The notes under the pieces: model-generated
Database searches by the model: none
Told to the model about the DNA's origin: nothing
Seen by the model: only the letters and a program-made list of their open reading frames with translations
Made by a program: the position numbers and the translations under genes
Source of the DNA: DASZTV01 sp035547515
GTDB taxonomy: Bacteria; Actinomycetota; Actinomycetes; JAFAQI01
NCBI GenBank assembly: GCA_035547515.1
Contig: DASZUS010000075.1
Span: 35,804-99,803 of the forward strand
Direction of reading: 5' to 3'
Length of the DNA: 64,000 nt
In this document: positions 33,139-41,519 of the stretch, in pieces
How the letters are laid out: every line of letters starts with the position of its first letter
Position numbering within the stretch: the first letter of the stretch is position 1

Positions 33139-34344
33139 ATGCGGATCCTGAGCCTGTCGAACCTGTACCCGCCGCACGCGTACGGCGGGTACGAGTGGAC
33201 CTGCTTCGACACGATGCAGCGCTTCGTCGAGAACGGCCACGACGTGAGCGTGTTGACCTCCGACGCGACGGTCGAAGGTGCCGCCGGCCCTGACGCTCAT
33301 CAGGTCGACCGCTCCCTCGAGTCATGGTGGGACTGGCGGTGGCAGATCCCTGCGCAGAGTGCTCCCCGCGAGGTCCTGCGTCGGGAGCTGCGTAACCTCG
33401 CACGGCTTCGCCGGGCTCTGCACCGCAGCCGCCCGGACGTGGTGTCCGTGTGGCACATGGGGGGCCTCAGCCTGTCGTTGCTTGCGGAGGTCGAGCGCCG
33501 GCGCCTGCCGATGGTCGTGGTCATCGAAGACGACTGGTTGGTCTACGGCCCGCAGCGCGACCCCTGGCGGTCCGTCGCGGCCGGTGCGCCATTGGTTCGT
33601 CTTGCCGGACGGCTCGCGGGGGTGCCGCCACGCGCGGCGACTCTGGACAGCGCGCACGTGGTCTTCGCGAGCGCCCACACCCGCGACCGTGCCCTGGCCG
33701 CCGGGGCGTGGGACCTGCAGCACGTCCGCGTCGAGCCGCTCGGTGTCGACACCCGCGTCTTCCCGATCGTGTCGCCGGAGGACCGCTCCTGGTCCTGGCG
33801 GCTGCTCTATGTCGGTCGCATGGAGCCGCAGAAGGGTGTCGACACGTTGCTGCGCGCGTTCGCGCGGCTCCCCGAACAGGCGCAGCTGACCGTGCTCGGC
33901 GGCGGAAACGAAGGCTTCCGCGCCGCGATGGTCGACCTGGCTGGCAGCCTCGGTGTCAGCGGGCGGGTGAGGTTCGGTGTCGCGCCTCGGTCCGAGCTGG
34001 TGAGCGAGTACCGCGCCTGCGACGTGGTGGTCTTCCCCAGCGAGTGGGCTGAGCCGTTCGGGATCGTGCCGCTCGAGGCGATGGCCTGCGCCGTACCGGT
34101 CGTCGCCACCGGCACCGGCGGTTCGGGCGAGTTCCTCGAAGATGGCCGCAACTGCCTGCTCTTCCCGGCCGGAGATGCCGACGGCCTCGTCGCGGCGTTG
34201 CGCCGGATTGCCGAGGACGATGCGCTGCGGCGGCGGTTGGTGGCCAATGGCGCGGATACTGCTGGCAGGCTGACGGCAGACCGGTTCTCCGACCGGATGC
34301 TCGCGGTGCATGCCGAGACGATGGACTTGACGGGAAGGGCGTGA
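33139..34344 (+). CDS. GT4 glycosyltransferase
   Basis: This 401-residue GT-B enzyme begins MRILSLSNLYPPHAYGGYE, the common start of GT4 enzymes with the sugar-acceptor loop HAYGGYE. The C-terminal domain has LLYVGRMEPQKGVDTLL, the phosphate-binding R/K pair, and EX7E in PSEWAEPFGIVPLEAMACAVPVVA. ATG 33139 is preferred over GTG 33127 because it matches the family start. A TATCGT box at 33086-33091 would give a leader of about 40 nt without an obvious ribosome site. It overlaps the next methyltransferase by GTGA, so the two are translated together. Confidence 0.93.
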   Translation: MRILSLSNLYPPHAYGGYEWTCFDTMQRFVENGHDVSVLTSDATVEGAAGPDAHQVDRSLESWWDWRWQIPAQSAPREVLRRELRNLARLRRALHRSRPDVVSVWHMGGLSLSLLAEVERRRLPMVVVIEDDWLVYGPQRDPWRSVAAGAPLVRLAGRLAGVPPRAATLDSAHVVFASAHTRDRALAAGAWDLQHVRVEPLGVDTRVFPIVSPEDRSWSWRLLYVGRMEPQKGVDTLLRAFARLPEQAQLTVLGGGNEGFRAAMVDLAGSLGVSGRVRFGVAPRSELVSEYRACDVVVFPSEWAEPFGIVPLEAMACAVPVVATGTGGSGEFLEDGRNCLLFPAGDADGLVAALRRIAEDDALRRRLVANGADTAGRLTADRFSDRMLAVHAETMDLTGRA

Positions 34345-35291
34345 GGATGGGGACGCGGTCGGTTCGCATCGGCGGCTGGGAGCTCTCGCTGTCCCGCCCC
34401 GCCACGATACGAAGTCATCGCACGGCCGGGCCCGACGACTCGATCCTCGAGTTCATCGAGCCGGTGCCCCAGCCGAACATCGCGCGTCGCGACCCGCAAC
34501 AGGCGACCGCCTTCGTGACCACCGCACAGGAACGCGGCGCCGAGCACGCGCGCGCCACGGGCTGGCAGGACGACTCCGAGCTGTCGGACCGGGTCTCCTC
34601 GATCCCCTGGTACCACACGATCGAACTGCCCGACGGGCGCCGTACGCCGGGGCAGTTCGACCACCGAGCGCTCGTGCCGCACTACGGGATGCCCCACCGC
34701 CTCGACGGCAAGCGCGCCCTCGACGTCGCGACGTTCGACGGGTTCTGGGCCTTCGAGATGGAGCGGCGCGGCGCGACCGTCACAGCGATCGACATCGAGA
34801 GCAACGCGGACCTGGACTTCCCGACCCGCGCTCGGTCGATCGTCGACGCCGTCCCGCAGCACGCGCCGACCGGTCGAGGCTTCGCGCTCGCCCACGAGCT
34901 GTTGGGCTCGTCGGTCAAGCGGGTGATCTCGAGCGTCTACGACCTCAGCCCGGATCGGCACGGCAGCTATGACTTCGTCCACTGCGGCGATCTGCTGCTG
35001 CACCTCCGCGAGCCGCTGAGAGCGCTCGAGGCGATTCGCTCGGTGACTGCCGGCGAGTTCCTGCTCTCCGATGTCGTCGATCTCCACTCCCCGAGGGGGA
35101 CGTTCGGTCCGACGGTGCAGTACCTCGGCGGTTGGGCGGACGTCGTCTGGTCGATCCCCTCACTCGACGCGCTCGGCCAGATGCTCGAGGACGCCGGCTT
35201 CACCGACGTGAAGGTCAACACCGTGTACAGCCTCACCAAGACCTACGAGGACCGCGGCCTGTGGCGGGCCAGCATCACCGCGAAGGCGTGA
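34341..35291 (+). CDS. CmoB/DUF1698-like SAM-dependent methyltransferase (copy 2 of 3)
   Basis: This 316-residue protein has an N-terminal region of about 80 residues not found in copy 1, then PWYHTIELPDGRRTPGQFDH. Motif I is ALDVATFDGFWAFEMERRG, followed by VTAIDIESNADLDFP and YDFVHCGDLLLHLREPLRALEAIRSV. It is close to the copy at 39742..40662 along the whole length, including GGWADVVWSIPSL near the C-terminus. It is coupled by GTGA to a GT4, so modification of the sugar added by that enzyme, or of a donor nucleotide sugar, is plausible. Confidence 0.87.
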   Translation: MRMGTRSVRIGGWELSLSRPATIRSHRTAGPDDSILEFIEPVPQPNIARRDPQQATAFVTTAQERGAEHARATGWQDDSELSDRVSSIPWYHTIELPDGRRTPGQFDHRALVPHYGMPHRLDGKRALDVATFDGFWAFEMERRGATVTAIDIESNADLDFPTRARSIVDAVPQHAPTGRGFALAHELLGSSVKRVISSVYDLSPDRHGSYDFVHCGDLLLHLREPLRALEAIRSVTAGEFLLSDVVDLHSPRGTFGPTVQYLGGWADVVWSIPSLDALGQMLEDAGFTDVKVNTVYSLTKTYEDRGLWRASITAKA

Positions 35292-35316
35292 CGGCCAGCC
35301 GCCGAAGGGCGCAACC

Positions 35317-36795
35317 GTGACGGCGGATGGGCCGAACGTCGTCCTCGTCGTACTCGACACCGCGCGCTGCGATGCGTTCGAGCCGTACGGCGCGGCCGCC
35401 GGCGCGACTCCGGCGATCGCGGACCTGGCACGCCGGGGCAGGGCGGTGGCCGACGTTTACGCCACAGCGAACTGGACGTTGCCGTCCCACGTGTCGATGC
35501 TGACCGGCGCGCTGCCGCGCCAGGCCGGCCTCAACCTCGCGCTGGGCGAGGTCGCGGAGACCGGCCGCAACGCCGCGGCAGTGACATCGCTTGCGTCCCG
35601 CTTCCTGCCGGCGGTGCTGGCAGAGGCGGGCTGGGAGGTCCGTGGCGCAAGTGCGAACCCGTGGATCAGCGAGGCGAACGGCTTCGCGGCCGGCTACCGC
35701 GAGTTCCGCGAGGTCGCACCGACGCGGCGGGTCAGCCCGTTCGCGCTGCCGCAGCCGGACGACGGCAGGCTCTCCCGCGATCTGAAGCGCAAGTATGCGG
35801 CCATGGTCTTCGCGGCGGAGGCCTTCGCCGCGCGGGCCGACGACGGCGCCGCCGCCCTGTTGGACGAGCTGCGGTCCATGCTCGCCACCCGCGACCGCAC
35901 CCGACCCTTCTTCTGGTTCTTCAACGTCATGGAGTGCCACTCGCCGTACCTGCCGCCGCGCCGGTTCAGCCGGCTCGGTCCGACCGAGCGGGTGCGCGCG
36001 AGCGCAGATCACCGCCGCTACGGCACCTCGGAGGCGACCGGGCAGGTCAACTGCGGCTACCTGACCGTGCCCGAAGAGGTGCTTGACCGGATGCGCCGTG
36101 GCTACGCCGGCGCCGTCTCGGCTGCGGACGCGTGGGTCGGTGCGCTGCTGGAGGAGCTCACGCGTGCCGGCCTGCTCGACGACACGATCGTGATCGTCAC
36201 CTCCGACCACGGTGAGAACCTCGGCGAGTCGGGCCGGATCGCCCACGCCGTGTGGCTCGACGACCGGCTGATCCGGGTGCCGCTGGTCTACGCCGGGCCG
36301 GCGGATCTCGCGGTGACCGGGGCGACCAGCCTGGCGTCCCTCCCCGCGCTCGTCGCGGAAGCGGTGGGCGTCGCGGGCCACCCGTGGGAGCGGGACCGGA
36401 CTCCCGGCGTCGCTGTGGCCCAGTCCGACGCCATCGTCCGTCCCGACGACCCCCGGCTGGCAGATGCGATCAAGCAGCACGACCTTGACGACGACGTGAT
36501 CTGGCGGATGACCACGTCGTCGACCTGCGCGGTCGACGGGCGGCTCAAGCTGGTGCGCGAGGGTGACGACGACTGGCTGTTCGACCTGCAGCGCGACCCG
36601 GCCGAGGTTGCTCCGATTCGCGTCGACGGACGGTCGATTCTCGAGTGGGGTGACGCGGTCCGCACGCTGCGTGCGGCGGTCGATGCCGCGGCGCCGCGGG
36701 ACGGCGTGGGGCCCGCGGCGTCCTCGGAGGGCTGGCGAGCGCCGGTCGCGGATGCCGACCTGTCGGCCCGGCTGCGGATGCTCGGCTACCTCTAG
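35317..36795 (+). CDS. Sulfatase-fold (alkaline phosphatase superfamily) hydrolase/transferase
   Basis: This 492-residue protein starts with the metal-binding strand VVLVVLDTARCDAF (Asp14). It has the active-site segment NWTLPSHVSMLTG, where Thr54 sits at the nucleophile position of the sulfatase motif C/S-x-P-x-R. Since Cys/Ser and Arg are both absent (TLPSH), it is not a formylglycine sulfatase. The second metal site is VTSDHGENLGESG. No signal peptide is present, so it should act in the cytoplasm. Transfer or removal of a phospho- or sulfo-group on glycans is possible. It follows a methyltransferase by 25 nt and is convergent with a second member of the family. Confidence 0.88.
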   Translation: MTADGPNVVLVVLDTARCDAFEPYGAAAGATPAIADLARRGRAVADVYATANWTLPSHVSMLTGALPRQAGLNLALGEVAETGRNAAAVTSLASRFLPAVLAEAGWEVRGASANPWISEANGFAAGYREFREVAPTRRVSPFALPQPDDGRLSRDLKRKYAAMVFAAEAFAARADDGAAALLDELRSMLATRDRTRPFFWFFNVMECHSPYLPPRRFSRLGPTERVRASADHRRYGTSEATGQVNCGYLTVPEEVLDRMRRGYAGAVSAADAWVGALLEELTRAGLLDDTIVIVTSDHGENLGESGRIAHAVWLDDRLIRVPLVYAGPADLAVTGATSLASLPALVAEAVGVAGHPWERDRTPGVAVAQSDAIVRPDDPRLADAIKQHDLDDDVIWRMTTSSTCAVDGRLKLVREGDDDWLFDLQRDPAEVAPIRVDGRSILEWGDAVRTLRAAVDAAAPRDGVGPAASSEGWRAPVADADLSARLRMLGYL

Positions 36796-36799
36796 CGGG

Positions 36800-37711
36800 T
36801 CAGTCCCGGAATCCCTCGACGTAGGGGACCTCGAGCAGCAGCTCGTGCGCCATCGGCCCGTGACCGAAGAACCCGTCCTCGCCGAACAGCTCGCCGTGAT
36901 CCGAGGTCACGACGATCGAGGTGTTGCGCGGTACGACGTCGAGCAGGTGCTCGAGCAGGGTGTCGACGTAGCGCACCGACTTCACCTGGCGATCACGAAG
37001 CTCGGCCAGCTCCGCAGGGGTGAACGGGATGGCCGAGTCGACATCTGCTTGCCGGGAGACCGACTTCACCGCGCCGTGCAGGCCGGAGATGTGCGGGAGG
37101 TCGGAGCCGTCGTCGCCTTCGAAGCTGAACGGGTAGTGCGTCTCACCGACGTTGAGCAGATGGAAGTTGGGTCGCTCCGAGGAGAAGTGGAGCTGCTCGA
37201 TCATGCCCGGCAAGTCGTGGTGGTTGGGCATGAGCTCGTAGCGGTCGAAATCCCGGTTCAGCAGGGAGTAAGGGTTCAGCACCGGCATCGAGACGTAGGC
37301 GTTGGTGACGTAGCCGAGGTGCTCGCGCAGCAGCGTCGGGAGAAACAGGTGCGGGAGCAGGCTCGCCATGCTCAGGCCCTCGATGCCGAGCCGCTCGGAG
37401 TAGCGGTCGTAGTCGGCGCGATAGGTCGCTGCCGCGAGCACGTCTGCCCGGTTGCGGTGGGGAAGCAGCCCCATCAGCAGGTTGAAGTGGCTCGGGGCGG
37501 TCCACGTGGCGTAGCTGTGCCGCCGCTCGATCTCCCCGATGCCGCGCATCACCCTCGGGGCCGCCTCGACGCAGGTGTCGTAGCGCAGGCTGTCGAGGAT
37601 CACGAGCACGAAGTTGCGCGCGCCGGGCGCCGGATCGGGCCGTCGGGACGGATAGGGGTTGGCGGCCTTCGGGTCGGCTGCCTCAGGCATCGGCGGGCGG
37701 CGGCTGCGCAC
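36800..37711 (-). CDS. Sulfatase-fold (alkaline phosphatase superfamily) protein, second copy
   Basis: This 303-residue protein has FVLVILDSLRYDTC, the active-site segment ATWTAPSHFNLLMG with Thr71, and TSDHGELFGEDGFFGHG. As in the neighbour at 35317, Thr replaces the sulfatase Cys/Ser. It is about 190 residues shorter and lacks the C-terminal subdomain. The start is taken as GTG 37711, 6 nt after TACGAT; ATG 37690 is an alternative. It ends 4 nt from the convergent paralogue, and the pair shares only the catalytic framework. No signal peptide is seen. Confidence 0.85.
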   Translation of the reverse strand: MRSRRPPMPEAADPKAANPYPSRRPDPAPGARNFVLVILDSLRYDTCVEAAPRVMRGIGEIERRHSYATWTAPSHFNLLMGLLPHRNRADVLAAATYRADYDRYSERLGIEGLSMASLLPHLFLPTLLREHLGYVTNAYVSMPVLNPYSLLNRDFDRYELMPNHHDLPGMIEQLHFSSERPNFHLLNVGETHYPFSFEGDDGSDLPHISGLHGAVKSVSRQADVDSAIPFTPAELAELRDRQVKSVRYVDTLLEHLLDVVPRNTSIVVTSDHGELFGEDGFFGHGPMAHELLLEVPYVEGFRD

Positions 37712-37717
37712 CGCCGA

Positions 37718-37740
37718 ATCGTATGTGCCGCACCTACCAT
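37718..37740. promoter_or_regulatory. Back-to-back -10 boxes of two leaderless genes
   Basis: On the minus strand TACGAT (37718-37723) ends 6 nt before the GTG at 37711. On the plus strand TACCAT (37735-37740) ends 6 nt before the GTG at 37747. The 35-bp gap leaves no room for ribosome sites, so both genes are probably leaderless and their promoters overlap. Confidence 0.6.
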
Positions 37741-37746
37741 TGCCCG

Positions 37747-38694
37747 GTGTCACGCGACGACGGTCGAACGCGGATCAGCGTGCTCATCCCGACCTATCGC
37801 CGCCCACGCCTGCTCGCGCTGTGCCTGGACTCGCTGCGCAGCCAGACCGTGCCGCCCGGCGATTTCGAAGTCGTTGTCGTCGACGACTGCAGCGGTCCGG
37901 AGACCGTCGAGATCCTGACCGGGGCGGAGGCGACGATGCCGACGCTTCGCTGGGTGTCACAGCCCGAGAACCGAGGCCCTGCGGCGGCCCGCAACCGGGC
38001 GATCGAGATGGCGAGCAGCGATCTGCTGCTCTTCCTCGACGACGACATCGTGGCCAGTCCGACGCTGGTCGAGCGCCATCTCGCGGCCCACAGCGAGGAC
38101 CGGGGACCGGTCGGAGTGGTGGGTCACGTCGCGTGGCTGCCGGAGCTGGAGATCACGCCGTTCATGCACTGGCTCGAGGCAGGGACGCTGCAGTTCTCCT
38201 TCGCCTCGATGAAGCCGGGCATCCAGGACGACTCGACGACCGGCTTCTACACCTGCAACCTCAGCCTCCGCGCCATCGACCTGGCCGAGGCCGGTGGGTT
38301 CGACGAGCGGTTCCCCTACCCGGCGTACGAGGACACCGAGCTTGCGATCCGGCTCGCGAAGCGAGGCTTCCGCCTCGACTACCGGCCCGATGCCCTTGCC
38401 TGGCACTCGCGCGCCGTGACCCTCGCGGAGTTCTGCGCGCGGATGGTCATGGTTGGGGAGTCGGCGCTGATCCTCGGCGAGGTGCTGCCGGGTGCGAAGG
38501 TCATCGCCGACGAGCTCGCCGGCTACCGCCACGCGATGCCGGTGCGGCTCGCCGTCGCGGCCGCGCACCGCGTCGTCCCCCGCGCGTTCGGCAAGGACCT
38601 CCGTGGCTCCTACTACCTGTCCCGGGTGAGCGCGGCCTACCAGGAGGGCCTGCGTCGGGGCGCCGCCGCACGCGCCGGGCGACAGACCGGCTAG
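37747..38694 (+). CDS. GT2 glycosyltransferase (paralogue A)
   Basis: This 315-residue GT-A enzyme has VLIPTYRRPRLLALCLDSL, VVVVDDCSGPETV and QPENRGPAAARNRAI. The metal motif is FLDDDIVASP, then TGFYTCNLSLR and AYEDTELAIRLAKRGF. It is a clear paralogue of the gene at 43120..44058, sharing these segments in order, including HFMHWL-type (PFMHWLE) and FDERFPYPA. GTG 37747 follows TACCAT by 6 nt. The two paralogues may add the same sugar at different points or to different chains. The 3' end overlaps the convergent gene by 4 nt. Confidence 0.9.
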   Translation: MSRDDGRTRISVLIPTYRRPRLLALCLDSLRSQTVPPGDFEVVVVDDCSGPETVEILTGAEATMPTLRWVSQPENRGPAAARNRAIEMASSDLLLFLDDDIVASPTLVERHLAAHSEDRGPVGVVGHVAWLPELEITPFMHWLEAGTLQFSFASMKPGIQDDSTTGFYTCNLSLRAIDLAEAGGFDERFPYPAYEDTELAIRLAKRGFRLDYRPDALAWHSRAVTLAEFCARMVMVGESALILGEVLPGAKVIADELAGYRHAMPVRLAVAAAHRVVPRAFGKDLRGSYYLSRVSAAYQEGLRRGAAARAGRQTG

Positions 38695-39656
38695 CGGCGC
38701 CCGAGAGCGTTGCGCAGCCGCGCGCGCACCGCCAGCCCGGTCTCCACACCGTCCATCACGAACGCGCCGGGCAGCACGAACCACCGTCGCTTGTAGCCCG
38801 CCGCGCGCGGGTTGGTGCAGGTGCGGCCGTGAAGCCAGGGCAGGGTGAACGCTAGGTAGCGGCGGTCGCGCAGGCTCAGCGCCAGCCCGAGCAGAAGCAG
38901 CACGAGCTGTGCCTGCGCGCCCTCACGGATCACACCGCCGGCCAGCAGCTGCGAGCGCGCGATCGGGCGCTCGGCAAGGAACTCGACGGCGGCCGCGGTA
39001 CGCCGGCGGTCGGCGAGCATCTCGGCGATCGTCCACTGCGGTACGTCGCCGAGCAGTACGGCGTGGCGTGCGCGGTAGGGCTCGACGCCGTCCTCGACCA
39101 GCCGGGCCGCGAGGTCCAGCACGGTCGAGTCCAGGTCCGCGTCGGACTCCTCGAACCCGCCCACCGCTTCCAGGTCGGTGCGCCGCACCGCGAAGTTGCC
39201 GGTCGGCACGAGGCTCGCATCGCGCGGCGAGGCCCACAACCGGTAGGACAACGGTCCGGCTTCGGGCAGGGACGGCGTGCTCGGCAGCCAGCGGCCCATG
39301 ACGAGGCGCCGGCCCCGACGGGTCGCCGCGGTGATCTGCGCGAACCAGGACGGGTCCACGACGGCGTCGGCGGCGACGAACGCGACCGCGACGCCGTTGC
39401 CCGCGCGCCAGCCGAGGTTGTACATCGCGCCGAGGGAGGCGCCTGCCGGCGCGGTCACCTCGATGTGGTGCAGGACCGGCGGCCACGTGATCACACCTGT
39501 CGCGTTGCCGCCGGTGCCGTCGACGACGACTACGTCGAAGGAGTCCTTAGGGGCTTCGATCTGTACGAGTGCGTCGATGGTGCGCTGCAGCGGGGCTCCG
39601 GCGTCGGTGACGACGATGCAAAGCGTGAGGTCGCACTCGACCTGCTCGCCGGCCAC
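38691..39656 (-). CDS. GT2-like glycosyltransferase
   Basis: This 321-residue GT-A-type protein has LCIVVTDAGAPLQRTIDALVQ, VVVVDGTGGNATG, ASLGAMYNLGWRAG and VAFVAADAVVDPSWF, where ADA occupies the DXD position. PTGNFAVRRTDLEAVGGF and the C-terminal LPWLHGRTCTNPRA follow; the latter also occurs in the GT2 at 23012 (IPWIHERTCH). The frame is open to 39989, but the upstream part is antisense to a methyltransferase. GTG 39656 lies 7 nt after TAGTGT. The sequence is more diverged than other GT2s here, so activity is less certain. Confidence 0.8.
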   Translation of the reverse strand: MAGEQVECDLTLCIVVTDAGAPLQRTIDALVQIEAPKDSFDVVVVDGTGGNATGVITWPPVLHHIEVTAPAGASLGAMYNLGWRAGNGVAVAFVAADAVVDPSWFAQITAATRRGRRLVMGRWLPSTPSLPEAGPLSYRLWASPRDASLVPTGNFAVRRTDLEAVGGFEESDADLDSTVLDLAARLVEDGVEPYRARHAVLLGDVPQWTIAEMLADRRRTAAAVEFLAERPIARSQLLAGGVIREGAQAQLVLLLLGLALSLRDRRYLAFTLPWLHGRTCTNPRAAGYKRRWFVLPGAFVMDGVETGLAVRARLRNALGRR

Positions 39657-39663
39657 GGCGGTC

Positions 39664-39669
39664 ACACTA
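39664..39669 (-). promoter_or_regulatory. -10 box for the GT2-like gene at 39656
   Basis: TAGTGT on the minus strand ends 7 nt before the GTG, setting a start well inside a longer open frame. Confidence 0.5.
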
Positions 39670-39741
39670 GCCGCGGCTGATGGCCGGTAGGTTGCATCCC
39701 GGGGGGTTAGCCTTCTGGATCCGCGACGCAGGGGAGACACG

Positions 39742-40662
39742 GTGAGCGGTATGACCAGGGCCTGGCGCGACTGGCTTGCCGCAGCGCCGGTACCAGGCCG
39801 CGCGAGCAGCAGGGGCTCGATTCGCCAGGGCGGGTTGGAGTTTCGCGATCCCGCTCCGCAGGCCTCACCGATGGCACGCGACATCAACGCAGCCATGGGC
39901 TTCGTCCACCTGCCCGACCCGTCCGCCCCGGAGCCGGAGGAGCCCAAGGACCTGGCGGATCGCGTTGCCGCGGTCGGCTGGTACCACACGATCGAGCTGC
40001 CCGGCGGGATCCGGACGCCCGGCCAGTTCGACCACGCCGAGCTGCTGCCGCGCTACGGCCTGCCGGCGTCGCTGGCCGGAAAGCGGGCGATCGACGTCGC
40101 CACCTTCGACGGGTACTGGGCTTTCGAGATGGAGCGTCGAGGCGCCGACGTCACGGCTATCGACCTGGACGACTCCGCCGACCTGGACTTCCCTACGCAG
40201 GTCAAGCAGCGGCTGTCGCAGTTCGGGCCGATGCCGCGGATGGGCAAGGGCTTCGCCATCGCCCACGAGGCGCTGCAGTCCAAGGTCAAGCGGCTCGGCA
40301 CCAGCGTCTACTCGCTCGATCCCGACAAGCACGGCACCTTCGACTTCGCGCACTGCGGGGACCTGTTGCTGCATCTGCGTGACCCGCTGACCGCACTGGA
40401 GCACATCCGATCGGTGACCACCGGGTCGTTCCTGCTCTGCGACGTCGTGGACCCCGACGCGCGGCCCAGCAAGTACGGGCCCGTGCTGTCCTACCGAGGC
40501 GGCTGGAGCGACGTCACCTGGTGGGTGCCCTCGCTCGAGGGCCTCGCGCAGATGATTATCGACGCCGGCTTCGCGTCCGTGCACGTCAACTGCGTCTACC
40601 GGCTCGCCAAGACCGCGGAGTCGGACGGCTACTGGCGGGCCAGCATCACCGCGACCGTCTGA
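39742..40662 (+). CDS. CmoB/DUF1698-like SAM-dependent methyltransferase (copy 3 of 3)
   Basis: This 306-residue protein has an N-terminal extension (about 80 residues), GWYHTIELPGGIRTPGQFDH, motif I AIDVATFDGYWAFEMERRG, VTAIDLDDSADLDFP and FDFAHCGDLLLHLRDPLTALEHIRSV. It is much closer to copy 2 (34341..35291) than to copy 1. The GTG start has GGGGAGA 6 nt upstream, so this copy has a normal leader, probably from TAGCCT at 39706-39711. It is 10 nt from the next methyltransferase. Two methyltransferases in a row suggest a multiply methylated sugar. Confidence 0.87.
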   Translation: MSGMTRAWRDWLAAAPVPGRASSRGSIRQGGLEFRDPAPQASPMARDINAAMGFVHLPDPSAPEPEEPKDLADRVAAVGWYHTIELPGGIRTPGQFDHAELLPRYGLPASLAGKRAIDVATFDGYWAFEMERRGADVTAIDLDDSADLDFPTQVKQRLSQFGPMPRMGKGFAIAHEALQSKVKRLGTSVYSLDPDKHGTFDFAHCGDLLLHLRDPLTALEHIRSVTTGSFLLCDVVDPDARPSKYGPVLSYRGGWSDVTWWVPSLEGLAQMIIDAGFASVHVNCVYRLAKTAESDGYWRASITATV

Positions 40663-40672
40663 TCCACCCGCG

Positions 40673-41509
40673 GTGACCGAGATGAGCGACGACGCAGCGT
40701 TCGACCGGCTGGTGGCTGCCATCGACGGCCAGCCGATGATGTCGCCGGAGCAGGGCCGGCGGATCTGGGACCACTTCAGGAAGACGCAGCCCGAGCTCGC
40801 GCTCGACCTCGGGACCTACATGGGCGCGTCGGCGGCGTACATGGCCGGCGCGATGCGGGAGAACGGCAAGGGCCGCGTCATCTCGATCGACACCGGCCAG
40901 CTCCCCGACTGGAACGAGTACGCGATCTCGGCCTGCAACGCGGTCTGGGACCGGTGCGGCGTGCGCGACCTGATCGAGCACATCCGGGTGCCGGACAGCT
41001 ACTACTCGTGGTGGCTGCTCGAGCGAGTCGCCGAGCAGACGGACGCCAGCGGGGTGTGCGAGCCGCTGTACGACTTCGCCTACCTCGACGGGGTCAAGCT
41101 GCTCAACGTCGATGGCGTCTGCACCGCCCTGCTCGCGCAGCTGCTCAAGCCGGGCGGCTGGCTGCTGCTCGACGACCTGCGCTGGACCTACGAGGAGCAG
41201 CCTGAGTTCCAGCCCGAGGTCGTGCTCGGCTCGGGTGCCAGGTTCACGCTCTCGGACGCCGAGCGATCGACGGCGCAGATCCGGGCAGTGTTCGACTACC
41301 TGGTCCGGCCGAACCCGGCGTACGGCAACCTCGACATCGACTTCGACGGCTGGTGGGGATGGGCGCAGCGGGTGACCGACAGCGCTGACGTCGCACCGAC
41401 GCCCTTCGCTCCGAGACCGGCCGAGCCGCCTCGTCGCCTGCCGTCGCCCACCGGGGCGCCCAGCCGCCTGCGCTCGGCGCTTCGCCGATACACCGGCGGC
41501 GCCCGTTAG
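40673..41509 (+). CDS. Class I methyltransferase, Methyltransf_24-like
   Basis: This 278-residue protein has a short N-terminal helical part, motif I LALDLGTYMGASAAYMAGAM, the strand-2 acidic end VISIDTGQLPDWNEY, and DFAYLDGVKLLNVDGVCTALLAQLLKPGGWLLLDDLRW. The YLDG-LLDD pair is typical of the Methyltransf_24/cephalosporin-hydroxylase-like group, in which acidic residues often bind a metal. The last 50 residues are Pro/Arg rich. GTG 40673 or ATG 40682 could be the start. It lies between a methyltransferase and the ligase/polymerase gene and probably acts on a sugar. Confidence 0.82.
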   Translation: MTEMSDDAAFDRLVAAIDGQPMMSPEQGRRIWDHFRKTQPELALDLGTYMGASAAYMAGAMRENGKGRVISIDTGQLPDWNEYAISACNAVWDRCGVRDLIEHIRVPDSYYSWWLLERVAEQTDASGVCEPLYDFAYLDGVKLLNVDGVCTALLAQLLKPGGWLLLDDLRWTYEEQPEFQPEVVLGSGARFTLSDAERSTAQIRAVFDYLVRPNPAYGNLDIDFDGWWGWAQRVTDSADVAPTPFAPRPAEPPRRLPSPTGAPSRLRSALRRYTGGAR

Positions 41510-41512
41510 CGT
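41507..41512 (+). promoter_or_regulatory. -10 box for the ligase/polymerase gene at 41520
   Basis: TAGCGT ends 7 nt before the ATG; no ribosome site is visible. Confidence 0.5.
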
Positions 41513-41519
41513 TGGCGGC

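Noticed and set aside
33807..35087. Long minus-strand open frame opposite the GT4 and DUF1698-like genes
   Set aside because: Both plus-strand genes show intact motifs across the whole stretch; the antisense frame has none.
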